Origin: Variovorax brevis
GTDB taxonomy: Bacteria; Pseudomonadota; Gammaproteobacteria; Burkholderiales; Burkholderiaceae_C
Direction: 5' to 3'
NCBI RefSeq assembly: GCF_030317105.1
Contig: NZ_JASZYG010000005.1
Coordinates: 1-64,000 of the forward strand
Length of the DNA: 64,000 bases
Positions 1 through 8,208 of this stretch are shown in pieces; the stretch's first letter is position 1, and each line of letters starts with the position of its first letter. The notes below the pieces were generated by a model, which was not told the DNA's origin, searched no databases, and was given only the letters and a program-made list of their open reading frames with translations. The position numbers and the translations under genes were made by a program.

Positions 1-396
1 CACGAGCACCAGGGGCTGCGACGCGAGCAGGACGACCGGCGCGAAGTCCTTGAGCGGATCGAAGGGGACTTTCGAGTAGAGCGCCGGGTTGATCGCGAGG
101 TTGGCGGTCTGCCCCGTTCCAAGGGTGTAGCCATCCTTCCTGGCCTTGGCAACGGCATCGAGGCCGATGTTTCCACCGGCCCCCGGCTTGTTGTCGACGA
201 TGAAGGTCCACTTGTCCATCTGCGTCACTTCGTTCGCCACCACGCGGCTCAGCACATCCGTGCCTCCGGCGGGCGGAAACGGGACGACCAATTTGATCGG
301 CTGGGATGGGTAGGCCGACTGTGCCCAGCCGGTTGTGGCCGAGAGGGCGATGCCCAGGAGGGCGACAGTGCGGTAAAGCTTGCTTTGGAATTTCAT
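1..396 (-). CDS. Bug/TctC-family periplasmic solute receptor, 3' end outside window
   Basis: The minus strand is open from an ATG at 396 to the left edge, giving 132 residues of the N-terminal half of a tripartite tricarboxylate (Bug) receptor. Visible are a signal peptide ending near TTGWAQS, the family opening YPSQPIKLVVPFPPAGGTD, and the motifs NKPGAGGNIG and DGYTLG. Such proteins bind carboxylates in the periplasm and often serve as orphan receptors in Burkholderiales. The gene lies about 40 bp downstream of the amidohydrolase on the same strand and is probably co-transcribed with it. The ligand cannot be told from sequence. The C-terminal half is missing only because the window ends. Confidence 0.88.
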   Translation of the reverse strand, partial: MKFQSKLYRTVALLGIALSATTGWAQSAYPSQPIKLVVPFPPAGGTDVLSRVVANEVTQMDKWTFIVDNKPGAGGNIGLDAVAKARKDGYTLGTGQTANLAINPALYSKVPFDPLKDFAPVVLLASQPLVLV

Positions 397-436
397 GGGA
401 ATGTCCTGGTGAATCTGAACGGAGGAAATGGAGGAA

Positions 437-1450
437 TCAGCCGAGCCGGTAGACACGGGTGGCGGTACCTTCGAAAAGCGCCTGGCGCTCAGCGGCGGTG
501 GCGTTCGTCGTCAGACGCTTGAAAGCGTTCCAGCAGGTGGCGTAGCTGAAGGAACCCTTGTCGACGGGGAAATTGCTTTCGAACATGCAGCGCTTCGCAC
601 CGAAGGCTTCGATACAGGTTTCGATCCAGGGCTTCCACGTGTTCGCCAGGTGACTGGAACTCGGTGGTGTCTCGCCCTTCTCGAAGTCGAAGCCGTTGAT
701 GCGCATGCCCAAGCCTCCGAGCTTGACGTGCACGTTCGGCAGGCGGGCTATCTCGCGCATCGACGCCGACCAGGTCGAGAACAACTCCGGATGCCGGTCC
801 GCGTACGCGCCGATCCGCACGATGCCGCCGCAGTGATTGACGATCACGGTCGTCTCCGGGAAAGCCTTGGCAAGGTCGAGCAGTTCCGGCAGTTGCGGAA
901 AGAACAGCCACGCGTCGTACGACAGCCCGAGAGGGGCCAGTTGCGCCACACCCTGGCGGTAGACACGGTCCAGCAGCAAGCCGCGCGGCGCGGCCGTCAG
1001 CGGGTTGACCAGCGAAGGGTGGGCGTCCCAGGTCGTCAGGTGCCGGACGCCGCGGAATCGCCCGGAGCCGGCAAGCAGATGGGCCTCCAGCACCTCGCGC
1101 ACCGCCGCGCCGAGCCGCAGGTTGGCGTAGCCGACGATGCCCCGGGCAACTTGCGGGAGTTCACCCGCGTTGGCGTGGGTTGCGGCGACGACGTAATCGG
1201 TCTCCCCGACCGGCCTCAGGGCCTCCGGCCCGTCGGGGCGATAGCGCGTCAGCGCCTGCATGTAGACCGAGGCCCGAACGTTGTGCCCCGAGCATGCATC
1301 GGCCCTGTAGTCGTCGGCCAGGTAGGTCCAGCCGGGGCGGTCGTAGAAGTGGTGATGGGCGTCGACGATGGGCAGTGCAGGTTCGAGGACTTCCTCCTTG
1401 TGGAGGGCGAGCCAGTTCTCCCTGACAGGCAGGTAGTTGCCGGCGCTCAT
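437..1450 (-). CDS. Metal-dependent amidohydrolase (amidohydrolase 2 family)
   Basis: A 337-residue protein with the TIM-barrel amidohydrolase signature IVDAHHHFYD near residues 28-37, a conserved H in VIVNHCGG around residue 205, and the C-terminal MFESNFPVDK motif around residue 290 that carries the usual metal or catalytic Asp. The family includes lactone hydrolases and decarboxylases acting on sugar-derived or aromatic acids; the substrate is not evident. The start ATG overlaps the stop of a 30-codon ORF (ATGA), suggesting translational coupling. It sits between a Bug receptor and a divergent IclR regulator, so an inducible carboxylate catabolic unit is likely (inference). Confidence 0.85.
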   Translation of the reverse strand: MSAGNYLPVRENWLALHKEEVLEPALPIVDAHHHFYDRPGWTYLADDYRADACSGHNVRASVYMQALTRYRPDGPEALRPVGETDYVVAATHANAGELPQVARGIVGYANLRLGAAVREVLEAHLLAGSGRFRGVRHLTTWDAHPSLVNPLTAAPRGLLLDRVYRQGVAQLAPLGLSYDAWLFFPQLPELLDLAKAFPETTVIVNHCGGIVRIGAYADRHPELFSTWSASMREIARLPNVHVKLGGLGMRINGFDFEKGETPPSSSHLANTWKPWIETCIEAFGAKRCMFESNFPVDKGSFSYATCWNAFKRLTTNATAAERQALFEGTATRVYRLG

Positions 1451-1539
1451 CGAGCGGCCTTCAACGAGGCGGCGATCGGACGTCGCCAGTTCAGGGGGAC
1501 GGCCCTGGCTTCCGTGAAATCAACTGGCTTGTCGCACAT
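1447..1539 (-). CDS. Possible 30-residue coupled upstream ORF
   Basis: An ATG at 1539 is preceded by GGAGA at good spacing and opens 30 codons (MCDKPVDFTEARAVPLNWRR onwards) ending in TGA inside the ATGA overlap with the amidohydrolase start. No family is recognised. The good Shine-Dalgarno and exact overlap suggest that it is translated and couples initiation of the amidohydrolase, or that it is the remnant of a larger gene. Function unknown. Confidence 0.4.
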   Translation of the reverse strand: MCDKPVDFTEARAVPLNWRRPIAASLKAAR

Positions 1540-1573
1540 CTGTGTCTCCAACTTTTCAGGTATCGCCATTTCG

Positions 1574-1610
1574 GTTCTATCTGACAGAATCAAGATCTGT
1601 TAGATAGAAC
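1574..1610. promoter_or_regulatory. Palindromic operator between amidohydrolase and IclR genes
   Basis: Two 14-bp arms, GTTCTATCTGACAG at 1574-1587 and CTGTTAGATAGAAC at 1597-1610, are inverted repeats with one mismatch, separated by 9 bp. The element lies in the divergent intergenic region between the minus-strand amidohydrolase/Bug operon and the IclR-type gene. IclR proteins bind palindromes in such positions, so it is the obvious candidate operator; binding is inferred. Confidence 0.65.
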
Positions 1611-1737
1611 TGTAAAGGCGCAATTGCATACCGTGTACCGGGTAAACCCGCACATCACCCTGAGGACATGACCGAAAGGCACGGCCGCAGGCGCGTGTCA
1701 AACTGCGGCTTCCTTGCCTTACCCACGATGCCTCTCG

Positions 1738-2526
1738 ATGACCGAGCCCAACGAACCCGCCAATGCCGCCGCAGCCGAATCCAGCGGTGTCGCCGTTCTC
1801 GACAGGGCATTTGCATTGCTTGCGGCGTTCGGCCCAACGGATGACCGTTTGACGCTAACGGAGCTGTCCATCCGTACGGGGCTGTACAAGAGCACGGTCT
1901 TGCGACTGCTCGCGGCGCTCGAGCACGGGGGCTACATCCGCAAATTGCCGGACGGGCAGTACACCGTCGGTCCGCAGCCCCTCAGGTTGGCCGCGATCTA
2001 CCAGCGTTCGTTCCAGGTCGGCGACGTCATCGAGCCGCTCCTGAAGCAGCTGAGCGCAGCCAGCGGCGAGACCGCATCCTTCTACGTGCGACAGAACCGG
2101 ATGCGCATAGCGCTCTTCCGCGTGGAGCCTTCGCGCTCCGTGCGCGCCTCCGTGAGGGTCGGTCAGGAATACCCCATCGAACAGGGCGCGTCAGGGAAGA
2201 TATTGCTTGCGTTCACGCCGCCGGTTGCCCCCGAGTACAGCGGCATCCGGGAGAACCATTGGGCCGCGTCGTACGGCGAGCGCGATCCTGAAACGGCGTC
2301 CGTGGCCGCTCCGGTCTTTGGCGTGACGGGGGAGTTGAGCGGGTCGTTGGCCTTGTCCGCGCCCAGAGTGCGGCTCACGCCGCCAGAGGCGATGTTCGCC
2401 GCGTGTCGCCAGGTGCTCGAGGCTGCGCGTGAGGCAACGCAGACCCTGGGGGGCAACGCTTCAAGGTTTGCGCAGAGCCTGGAGCGTCTGTCGATCGAGC
2501 AATTCCGTACGCACCCTGAAGGCTGA
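1738..2526 (+). CDS. IclR-family transcriptional regulator
   Basis: A 262-residue protein from the ATG at 1738; an in-frame TTG at 1714 would add 8 residues and is less likely. The winged helix-turn-helix lies near residues 20-85 (GVAVLDRAFALLAAFG, then LTELSIRTGLYKSTVLRLLA). The C-terminal effector domain carries the typical EQGASGKILLAF segment. IclR regulators sense small aromatic or carboxylic acids and control neighbouring catabolic genes. It is divergent from the amidohydrolase/Bug operon with a strong palindrome between them, so it probably controls that operon and itself. Confidence 0.9.
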   Translation: MTEPNEPANAAAAESSGVAVLDRAFALLAAFGPTDDRLTLTELSIRTGLYKSTVLRLLAALEHGGYIRKLPDGQYTVGPQPLRLAAIYQRSFQVGDVIEPLLKQLSAASGETASFYVRQNRMRIALFRVEPSRSVRASVRVGQEYPIEQGASGKILLAFTPPVAPEYSGIRENHWAASYGERDPETASVAAPVFGVTGELSGSLALSAPRVRLTPPEAMFAACRQVLEAAREATQTLGGNASRFAQSLERLSIEQFRTHPEG

Positions 2527-2640
2527 GCTCTCCGGATCCTGCCGATCATTCACCCCGGAGCACGAACACCGAGGGGCCCCCAGCGTGCACCAAGATGACC
2601 AAGTAGCGCGCTGCCACCGACTTGCTGGCGAAAAGTGGTA

Positions 2641-2669
2641 TTGACGGCATGGCCGGCAGACCCTAGCTT
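2641..2669 (+). promoter_or_regulatory. Sigma70-like promoter for the glycan cassette
   Basis: TTGACG (2641-2646), a 17-bp spacer and TAGCTT (2664-2669) fit a housekeeping promoter. The -10 element ends only 8 bp before the ATG at 2678 and no Shine-Dalgarno is visible, so the transcript would be leaderless or nearly so (inference). Confidence 0.5.
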
Positions 2670-2695
2670 CGTCACATATGAACACATTTGTGACG
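2670..2695. repeat. Inverted repeat across the SDR start codon
   Basis: CGTCACA (2670-2676) and TGTGACG (2689-2695) are perfect 7-bp inverted repeats around a 12-bp loop that contains the ATG at 2678. It could be an operator overlapping the transcription start or an RNA hairpin presenting the start codon. Confidence 0.5.
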
Positions 2696-4006
2696 GACGC
2701 CCATGCCAGCGCTGCGTCGCCGGTTTTGGTGACGGGCGCGACCGGGTTCATCGGCAGGCACACAGTGGCGGCGCTGCAGTCGTCGGGGTACAGGGTGCGC
2801 GCGCTGGTGCGCAGGCCCGGCCAGTGGGCGATGCCGGGTGTCGAGATGTTCCACGGGCACATGAGCGATGCCGCCGCGCTGCGCGCCGCCTGCGAAGGCT
2901 GCGCCGCCGTGATCCATCTGGCAGCGCAGACGCGTGATGCGCCTGACATCGACGAAGTCAACATCGGTGGGGCCCGCCGCTTGGTCGAGGCATGCCTTGC
3001 CTCGGGTTGCCGGCGGGCGATCGTGGTCAGCACGCAGTCCGCCAAGATCTTCCGCCAGGGCGACTATGCGCGCACCAAGGCGGCGGCGGACGCCATGTTT
3101 CTGGCGTCCGGACTGGACGTGACCGTGATGCGCCCGAGCGTCGTGTACGGCACGGCCGATGACGGCATCTTCGGCACGCTGCGGCGCGTGGTTGCCGCGC
3201 ATCGGGCCGTGCCGGTGCTGGGCGACGGACGGTGGCGGTCGGCGCCGGTCCATGTGGACGACGTTGCGAAGGCGCTGGTGCGCGCGCTCGATGCGCCAGC
3301 GTCCATCGGCCAGGTCTACGACCTGGGCGGGCCTGGGCAGTGCTCCTTTGATGAACTGCTCGATCGCATCGCCGTGGCGCAAGGCTTGCCAGCGCCCATC
3401 AAGCTGCACGTGCCGCTGCCGGTGTCGCTGGCGATGGCGTCGCTGCTTGCACGTTTGATGAAGTCCCCGCCGATCACCCGCAGCAATGTGCTGGGCTCCA
3501 ACCAGGACACGCAGATCGACATCGGGCCCGCGCAGCGCGACCTGGACTTTGCGCCGTTGAATCTCGAGGATGGCTTTGCGCGGCTCTTTCCGGCCCAGGA
3601 CGATTCGCAGGTCCTTGCGCAGGAGGCGAGGGTGCTGGCGCGTTATCTCGTTGGCGCGAACCCCTCGCCCGAAGTGGTGCAGCGTTACGTGGACGCACAC
3701 CGCCAACTGCTCCTTGCCCAACCCGACAAGGTCACCGCTTTCGCGCGCCGCCATCCGTCCTGTCTGGGCTTGCTCGATGCCGCCGCCGCGACGCGCGGCA
3801 CGGCGGCGCCGCTTCGCCGCCGCGTGCTCCTGATGGCCACGGTTCTCGAAGCCACGCCCGAGCATGCCAGGCGTTTCCTGCCCGCGCCGCGCTCGCCGCT
3901 GGCCACGGTGGCGGCGATCGCATGGCACGGCACTCGCGCCACGCTGATGGCGCTGCTCGGCATGCCGCTCTACCTTTGGCTGCGCGCTGGCCGGTCGGAT
4001 GCCTGA
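2678..4006 (+). CDS. NAD(P)-dependent epimerase/dehydratase (extended SDR) with C-terminal extension
   Basis: A 442-residue protein. The N-terminal ~300 residues are an extended short-chain dehydrogenase with a TGATGFIG nucleotide-binding loop near residue 20, STQS and YARTK as the catalytic Ser and Tyr-x3-Lys, and an RPSVVYG strand. The last ~130 residues are Arg/Ala-rich, with a hydrophobic tail, and match no domain I recognise. SDRs of this kind modify nucleotide sugars, sterol-like compounds or quinone-linked substrates. The stop overlaps the start of the GMC-like oxidoreductase by 8 bp, so the two are probably translated together. The downstream flippase and glycosyltransferases suggest a role in making a modified sugar or lipid-linked substrate (inference). 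Confidence 0.8.
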   Translation: MNTFVTDAHASAASPVLVTGATGFIGRHTVAALQSSGYRVRALVRRPGQWAMPGVEMFHGHMSDAAALRAACEGCAAVIHLAAQTRDAPDIDEVNIGGARRLVEACLASGCRRAIVVSTQSAKIFRQGDYARTKAAADAMFLASGLDVTVMRPSVVYGTADDGIFGTLRRVVAAHRAVPVLGDGRWRSAPVHVDDVAKALVRALDAPASIGQVYDLGGPGQCSFDELLDRIAVAQGLPAPIKLHVPLPVSLAMASLLARLMKSPPITRSNVLGSNQDTQIDIGPAQRDLDFAPLNLEDGFARLFPAQDDSQVLAQEARVLARYLVGANPSPEVVQRYVDAHRQLLLAQPDKVTAFARRHPSCLGLLDAAAATRGTAAPLRRRVLLMATVLEATPEHARRFLPAPRSPLATVAAIAWHGTRATLMALLGMPLYLWLRAGRSDA

Positions 4007-5615
4007 CGCGGCGCCGTTCGTCGTCGTGGGCTCGGGGGCGAGCGCGGTCATGGCCACCACTTGCCTGCTGGATGCCGGCCATCGCGTCCTGATGCTGGAC
4101 AGCGGCGACGTCGATGCGCGCTACGCAAAGCTGGTGCCGGAACGATCGTTCGCAGAACTGCGGCACGGCGATGCGGGCCAGCATCGCTACCTGCTGGGCG
4201 AGAACCAGGAAGGCATCGACCTCGGCAGCACCGGGCCGTTGGCGCAAGCGACGGCCCCGCGCCGCTTCGTCTTCCGGCGTGCCATGGAACGACTTCGAAC
4301 CGGTGGCGACGCCTTCGCGGCCATCGAAAGCCTGGCACGGGGCGGGTTGGCTGAAGCGTGGGGCGCGGGGGCCTTTCCCTTCACGCCACATGAACTCACG
4401 CGCGCAGGCCTCGATGCCGATGAAATGGCGCCGCATTACGAGGCGGTTGCGCGGCTGATCGGCATCTCCGGTGGGAACGACGACCTCGCGCCGTGGTGCG
4501 GCGCACTGTCCGCGCTCCAACCGGCGCTCGGCCCCGACCACAATGCGGCAGCCTTGCTGTCCACCTATGAGCGGCGCAAGGCGCGCCTTCAAGACCTGCG
4601 CATGCGGCTGGGTCGTCCGATGCTGGCGGTGTTGAGCCAGGACCTGGGCGAGCGGCGGGCCAATCCCATGCATGGAATGGACTTCTGGAGCAATGCCGGC
4701 GGGAGCGTGTTCCGGCCCTCCGTGCTGTTCGATGATCTTCTGCGCAGGCCCGGCTTCGAGTACCGGCCGCAAGTGCTGGTAACGCATTTCGAAGAGCACG
4801 AGGACGGCAGCGTTCACGTTACCGGACGCCACCTGCAGCATGGCGGCACCGTCACGTTCCCGGGCCAGCGGCTGCTGCTGGGCGCCGGCGCACTCGGCAG
4901 CACGCGGATTGTCCTGCGTTCGCTGCATTGCTACGGCCAGCCCGTGCCCTTCGTCTGCAACGAGCACGCCTACATCCCCTCGGTGCGATGGTCCGGCCTG
5001 GGCGCGGCGATGCCGCAACGCGCGTACGCGCTGGCCCAACTGACGGCCATGCTCGATCCCACGGGCGACCAGCAGCACCTGGTGCAGGCGCAGTTCTTTT
5101 CCTTCACCGGCATGTTGCTGACGCGCCTCCTGAAGGACTCGCCGCTGGACTATCGCGATTCGCTGCGCATCTTCCAGGCGCTGGCCACGAGTTTTGTGAT
5201 CCTGGGCGTGCAGCACGAAGACATCGCCGGGTCCGGCAAGCATCTGACGCTGCGGCAGGCCGCATCGCCGGAAGACGACGTGCTGGACATCCGTTGGCGG
5301 CCCGATGCGTCGGAGCAGGCGGCACAGCGCGCAGCCGAGCGCGAGTTCTGCAAGGCGCTGCGCGTGCTGGGATGCTGGCCACTTCGCGTGATCCACCCCG
5401 GGGCCGGATCGAGCGTGCACTACGCGGGCATGCTGCCCTGTTGCGATGAGGAGCGGCCCTTGACGCTCGACCGATCCGGCCGGCTGCGCGGCACCCGCAA
5501 CGTGTACGTGTGCGACGGTGCGGGCCTCGCCTATCTGCCCGCGAAGGGTCCGACCCTGACATTGATGGCGAATGCGCGCCGCATCGCCAGCCTGCTTGGC
5601 AAGTCCGCCAGATGA
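3999..5615 (+). CDS. GMC-like FAD-dependent oxidoreductase
   Basis: A 538-residue protein opening with an FAD-binding Rossmann motif (FVVVGSGASAVMA). The C-terminal segment resembles GMC_oxred_C: a conserved His-bearing stretch SSVHYAGMLPC, then RNVYVCDGAGLAYLPAKGPT and a terminal helix with MANARR. No signal peptide is seen, so a cytoplasmic or membrane-associated enzyme is likely. It overlaps the upstream SDR, and the pair may oxidise and reduce a substrate in succession, as in two-step epimerisations (inference from gene order). The specific substrate is not recognisable; other flavin oxidoreductase classes cannot be excluded. Confidence 0.72.
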   Translation: MPDAAPFVVVGSGASAVMATTCLLDAGHRVLMLDSGDVDARYAKLVPERSFAELRHGDAGQHRYLLGENQEGIDLGSTGPLAQATAPRRFVFRRAMERLRTGGDAFAAIESLARGGLAEAWGAGAFPFTPHELTRAGLDADEMAPHYEAVARLIGISGGNDDLAPWCGALSALQPALGPDHNAAALLSTYERRKARLQDLRMRLGRPMLAVLSQDLGERRANPMHGMDFWSNAGGSVFRPSVLFDDLLRRPGFEYRPQVLVTHFEEHEDGSVHVTGRHLQHGGTVTFPGQRLLLGAGALGSTRIVLRSLHCYGQPVPFVCNEHAYIPSVRWSGLGAAMPQRAYALAQLTAMLDPTGDQQHLVQAQFFSFTGMLLTRLLKDSPLDYRDSLRIFQALATSFVILGVQHEDIAGSGKHLTLRQAASPEDDVLDIRWRPDASEQAAQRAAEREFCKALRVLGCWPLRVIHPGAGSSVHYAGMLPCCDEERPLTLDRSGRLRGTRNVYVCDGAGLAYLPAKGPTLTLMANARRIASLLGKSAR

Positions 5616-5691
5616 GGTATTCCCTCAAAGCGTCGCAATCTGTAACCTTTGGTTCACAATGCTTGCGATCCGACAAGAAAGCCACCAAACC

Positions 5692-6060
5692 ATGCGCATC
5701 TGGCAAATCATTTTGCTGTTGGGGTACTCGCTCGGCATTGCCGGGGGTCAGCTTCTGTTCAAGCAGGCGGCGGTCACGCTGCGCAGTGACAACGCGCCCA
5801 CGCCCTTCATCTGGTCGGCGATCACCAATGTGCCGCTGATCGCCGCTGTCGTGCTCTACATGGCGCTGACGGGCTTGTGGGTCTACATCCTGTCGATCAC
5901 CGATCTGTCCAAGGCCTATCCCTTCCATGCGCTGACGCTGGTGCTGACGCCGCTGATGGCGTCGCGCATGTTCAATGAAAGGCTGCACGTCTCCTTCTAT
6001 TTCGGCCTGGCCGCGATTCTTGCGGGCGTATTTGTCATTGCGTGGGGCGCCGACCGCTGA
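5692..6060 (+). CDS. Small EamA/SMR-like membrane transporter, possible lipid-linked sugar flippase
   Basis: A 122-residue protein from the ATG at 5692; an in-frame ATG at 5659 gives a longer, less plausible N-terminus. Four hydrophobic helices are visible, beginning IWQIILLLGYSLGIAGG and ending FGLLAAILAGVFVIAWG-like. Length and the internal Pro/Gly pattern resemble half-size EamA proteins such as ArnE/ArnF, which flip undecaprenyl-phosphate-linked aminoarabinose. Its position directly before a GT-C glycosyltransferase fits a flippase that moves a polyprenol-linked sugar to the periplasmic side. The substrate is inferred from context only. Confidence 0.72.
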   Translation: MRIWQIILLLGYSLGIAGGQLLFKQAAVTLRSDNAPTPFIWSAITNVPLIAAVVLYMALTGLWVYILSITDLSKAYPFHALTLVLTPLMASRMFNERLHVSFYFGLAAILAGVFVIAWGADR

Positions 6061-6105
6061 GGGCGTTTCCGGCGTGGGTCAAGATCAACTCATCAAAGAG
6101 GGCGC

Positions 6106-7866
6106 ATGAACCATTCGGCCATTGTTGCCGCGCCACAGCCTGGCGCGGGTTCCACCACTGCATCGGCGTTCTGGCAGACCGTTGCCAGGCCCGAAGTCAT
6201 CTTCCTGCTGGCCGTGGCGACACTGGCCGTCCGGCTGCTGGTGATTTCCGAGCCGATCCTGATGCACGACGAGTACTACTACATCAAGACGGCGCAGCTT
6301 TGGTACGACGGCACCATCGATACACGCGCCATCACCAGCGTGCCGAACCGCGGCGAAGCCGGCTTCCCGAACGCGCTCTTCTTTGCGATCTATCAGTTCA
6401 CCTACTTCTTCGGCGCCGATTTCTACGCCGCCGGAAAACTTTTCAATGTGTTCTTCGCTTCCCTGGCCGCGCTGGCGGTCGCGTCCGTGGCACGCCATTT
6501 CGTGACTCGCGAGGTGGCCACCTGGATCGCGGTGCTGGCCTTGTGGATGCCTTCGACGAGCTTTCTTCCGTACTTCATGCCCGAGGCGCTCTACGAATGC
6601 CTCACGTGGACGGGCATTGCGTTGCTGTTCTCGCTGTATGGCCGCAGCGTGGCGCTGGCGGCAGTGGCACTGGGGGCGTGCCTGGGTGCGGCGCTGCTCG
6701 CCAAACCCAACGCGCTGGCCGTCCTGGCGGCGTGCAACCTGGTGCTGTTGTGCGTCGTCTGGAAGGACGGGAAGCGTGCGGATCGCCTGCGCACGATGGT
6801 GCTGGCGCTCGTGCTGCTCAACGTGTCCTTCCTGCTTGCAGGATACGTGCTGAACCTGCTGCTCACGGGCCATCTTCACTGGGACCCGCTGGGGAAGTTC
6901 TACCAGAACGGACTTTCCAGGGTGGCTGAAGTCACGACCGACCGCGGCTACCTGCACGTCTTTGCAAACTACTTCTTCGCTTACGTCTTCGTCATCTTCC
7001 TGGTCTTCGGACCAGCACTCATCGCATTGGGAAGCGGCGTGTTTTCCACCCGGCTGAGCAATGCCGATGTGATGCTGGCAGCAATGACCGTGCTGGGTGT
7101 CGGCGTGCTGCTGATGGGCAGCGTCAAGGTCGGCGTGAACTGGGAGCGCGTGTACGTCAATCACGTGGGCATCTTCAGCTCGCGCTACATGTCGGCGCTC
7201 TTCCCGCTTTTCTTCATTGCCTTTGCGCGCTTCCTTCCGGATGCCTCAGCCAACCGCCGGTTGCGCGCCTGGATCGGCGGATTCGTCGTTCTCGCCTGCG
7301 TGGCATTGATGGCCGTGCGCAGCATCGTGAACAACTGGAACCAGATGCGGGAGGTGTTCTGGCCGCGGGCGCTGCACCCGGACGCGTTCCGCGTTGTGTG
7401 CGCGCTGCTCGTGTTGACGATGCTGTACTACGCCTTTGCCCGCGCACCCAGGGCGAAGGTCTACGCGGGGGTCATGGCCCTGTGGGCTTTCGTTTCAGCT
7501 GCGGTCATGCTGAACAACGATTTCGGCAGCGCGCATGCCGGCGACGCACGGCGCGATGCCAACACCGCCCGCACTGTGGCGGGCCTGGTCAACGCGCAAA
7601 GCTTTGATCAGGGGCACGTGGTATCGGGCAATGTGCTGTACGCCACGCGCTTCATGAGCCGCTTTCCCGGCATCGTCTCACTGGAGGTGGTGAAGGACAC
7701 GACGGCACCTGTCCCGCGTAGCCAGATCCCGCCGAAGGCGCGCTGGGTGGTATTTCTTGCGGGCGCCCGCCCTGGCTTCGATGCGAATTGCATCGCGCTG
7801 AAAGACGCCACCCTGTGCCCGCTGGCGGACGGGGCGCTCTACACGAATCAGCACCGGGCTGACTGA
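6106..7866 (+). CDS. Polytopic GT-C (ArnT/GT39-like) glycosyltransferase
   Basis: A 586-residue integral membrane protein with about ten or more hydrophobic helices and an acidic motif in the first periplasmic loop (HDEYYYIKTAQLWYDG, residues ~55-70) typical of GT-C enzymes that use polyprenol-phosphate sugars. The soluble C-terminal ~120 residues are probably periplasmic. GAGGGCG precedes the ATG at 6106. With the flippase upstream and the convergent GT2/DUF2304 pair downstream it completes a classic scheme: charge the polyprenol phosphate, flip it, transfer the sugar outside the inner membrane. The acceptor (lipid A, O-antigen or protein) is unknown. Confidence 0.78.
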   Translation: MNHSAIVAAPQPGAGSTTASAFWQTVARPEVIFLLAVATLAVRLLVISEPILMHDEYYYIKTAQLWYDGTIDTRAITSVPNRGEAGFPNALFFAIYQFTYFFGADFYAAGKLFNVFFASLAALAVASVARHFVTREVATWIAVLALWMPSTSFLPYFMPEALYECLTWTGIALLFSLYGRSVALAAVALGACLGAALLAKPNALAVLAACNLVLLCVVWKDGKRADRLRTMVLALVLLNVSFLLAGYVLNLLLTGHLHWDPLGKFYQNGLSRVAEVTTDRGYLHVFANYFFAYVFVIFLVFGPALIALGSGVFSTRLSNADVMLAAMTVLGVGVLLMGSVKVGVNWERVYVNHVGIFSSRYMSALFPLFFIAFARFLPDASANRRLRAWIGGFVVLACVALMAVRSIVNNWNQMREVFWPRALHPDAFRVVCALLVLTMLYYAFARAPRAKVYAGVMALWAFVSAAVMLNNDFGSAHAGDARRDANTARTVAGLVNAQSFDQGHVVSGNVLYATRFMSRFPGIVSLEVVKDTTAPVPRSQIPPKARWVVFLAGARPGFDANCIALKDATLCPLADGALYTNQHRAD

Positions 7867-7875
7867 AGCTCAGCC
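7857..7875. terminator. Hairpin across convergent stop codons
   Basis: GGCTGA (7857-7862) and TCAGCC (7870-7875) pair perfectly around a 7-nt loop, exactly where the GT-C gene and the DUF2304 gene end tail to tail with 3 bp between them. No strong T-tract is seen, so a bidirectional terminator is plausible but weakly supported. Confidence 0.4.
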
Positions 7876-8208
7876 GGCCCCGTTCGATTCGCCCGATTCG
7901 GCGCGTTCGAGCGCCAGTTGGCGGATCAACGTCACAAAGCGCTCATTGGCCACGCGCAGTTTCAAGTGCAGGTAGAGCAGGCCGATAAGGCTGAAAAGGA
8001 TCCACAGGTAGAAAATCAGGTCGGCACCGCGGCCGATGCCCACGGCGTTGGCTACAAAAGCCGCGTGTTCGGGCAGGAGCACGAAGTACTCGCCCACCAT
8101 CGCAACAACGATGGCCAGGGCCGTGACCTTGGGCGCCATTCGCGCCTGTGTATAGGCGTACAGCACTACGCAGGCCAGGATGCCAGAGGCGATGAACTGG
8201 AAGATCAT
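7870..8208 (-). CDS. DUF2304 small membrane protein
   Basis: A 112-residue protein with three hydrophobic helices, the second flanked by charged loops, and a basic/acidic C-terminal helix (LKLRVANERFVTLIRQLALE). This layout and size match DUF2304 proteins, commonly encoded beside GT2 polyprenol-phosphate glycosyltransferases. The start overlaps the GT2 stop by 4 bp (ATGA). The GT2 here lacks a transmembrane domain, so this protein may anchor or assist it (inference). Confidence 0.78.
   Translation of the reverse strand: MIFQFIASGILACVVLYAYTQARMAPKVTALAIVVAMVGEYFVLLPEHAAFVANAVGIGRGADLIFYLWILFSLIGLLYLHLKLRVANERFVTLIRQLALERAESGESNGAG

Noticed and set aside
428..1603. 391-codon plus-strand ORF opposite the amidohydrolase
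   Set aside because: Shadow of the minus-strand gene; Arg/Gln/Gly-rich translation without family motifs.
2672..4060. 462-codon minus-strand ORF opposite the SDR gene
   Set aside because: His/Arg-rich composition typical of an antisense frame in GC-rich DNA; no domain.
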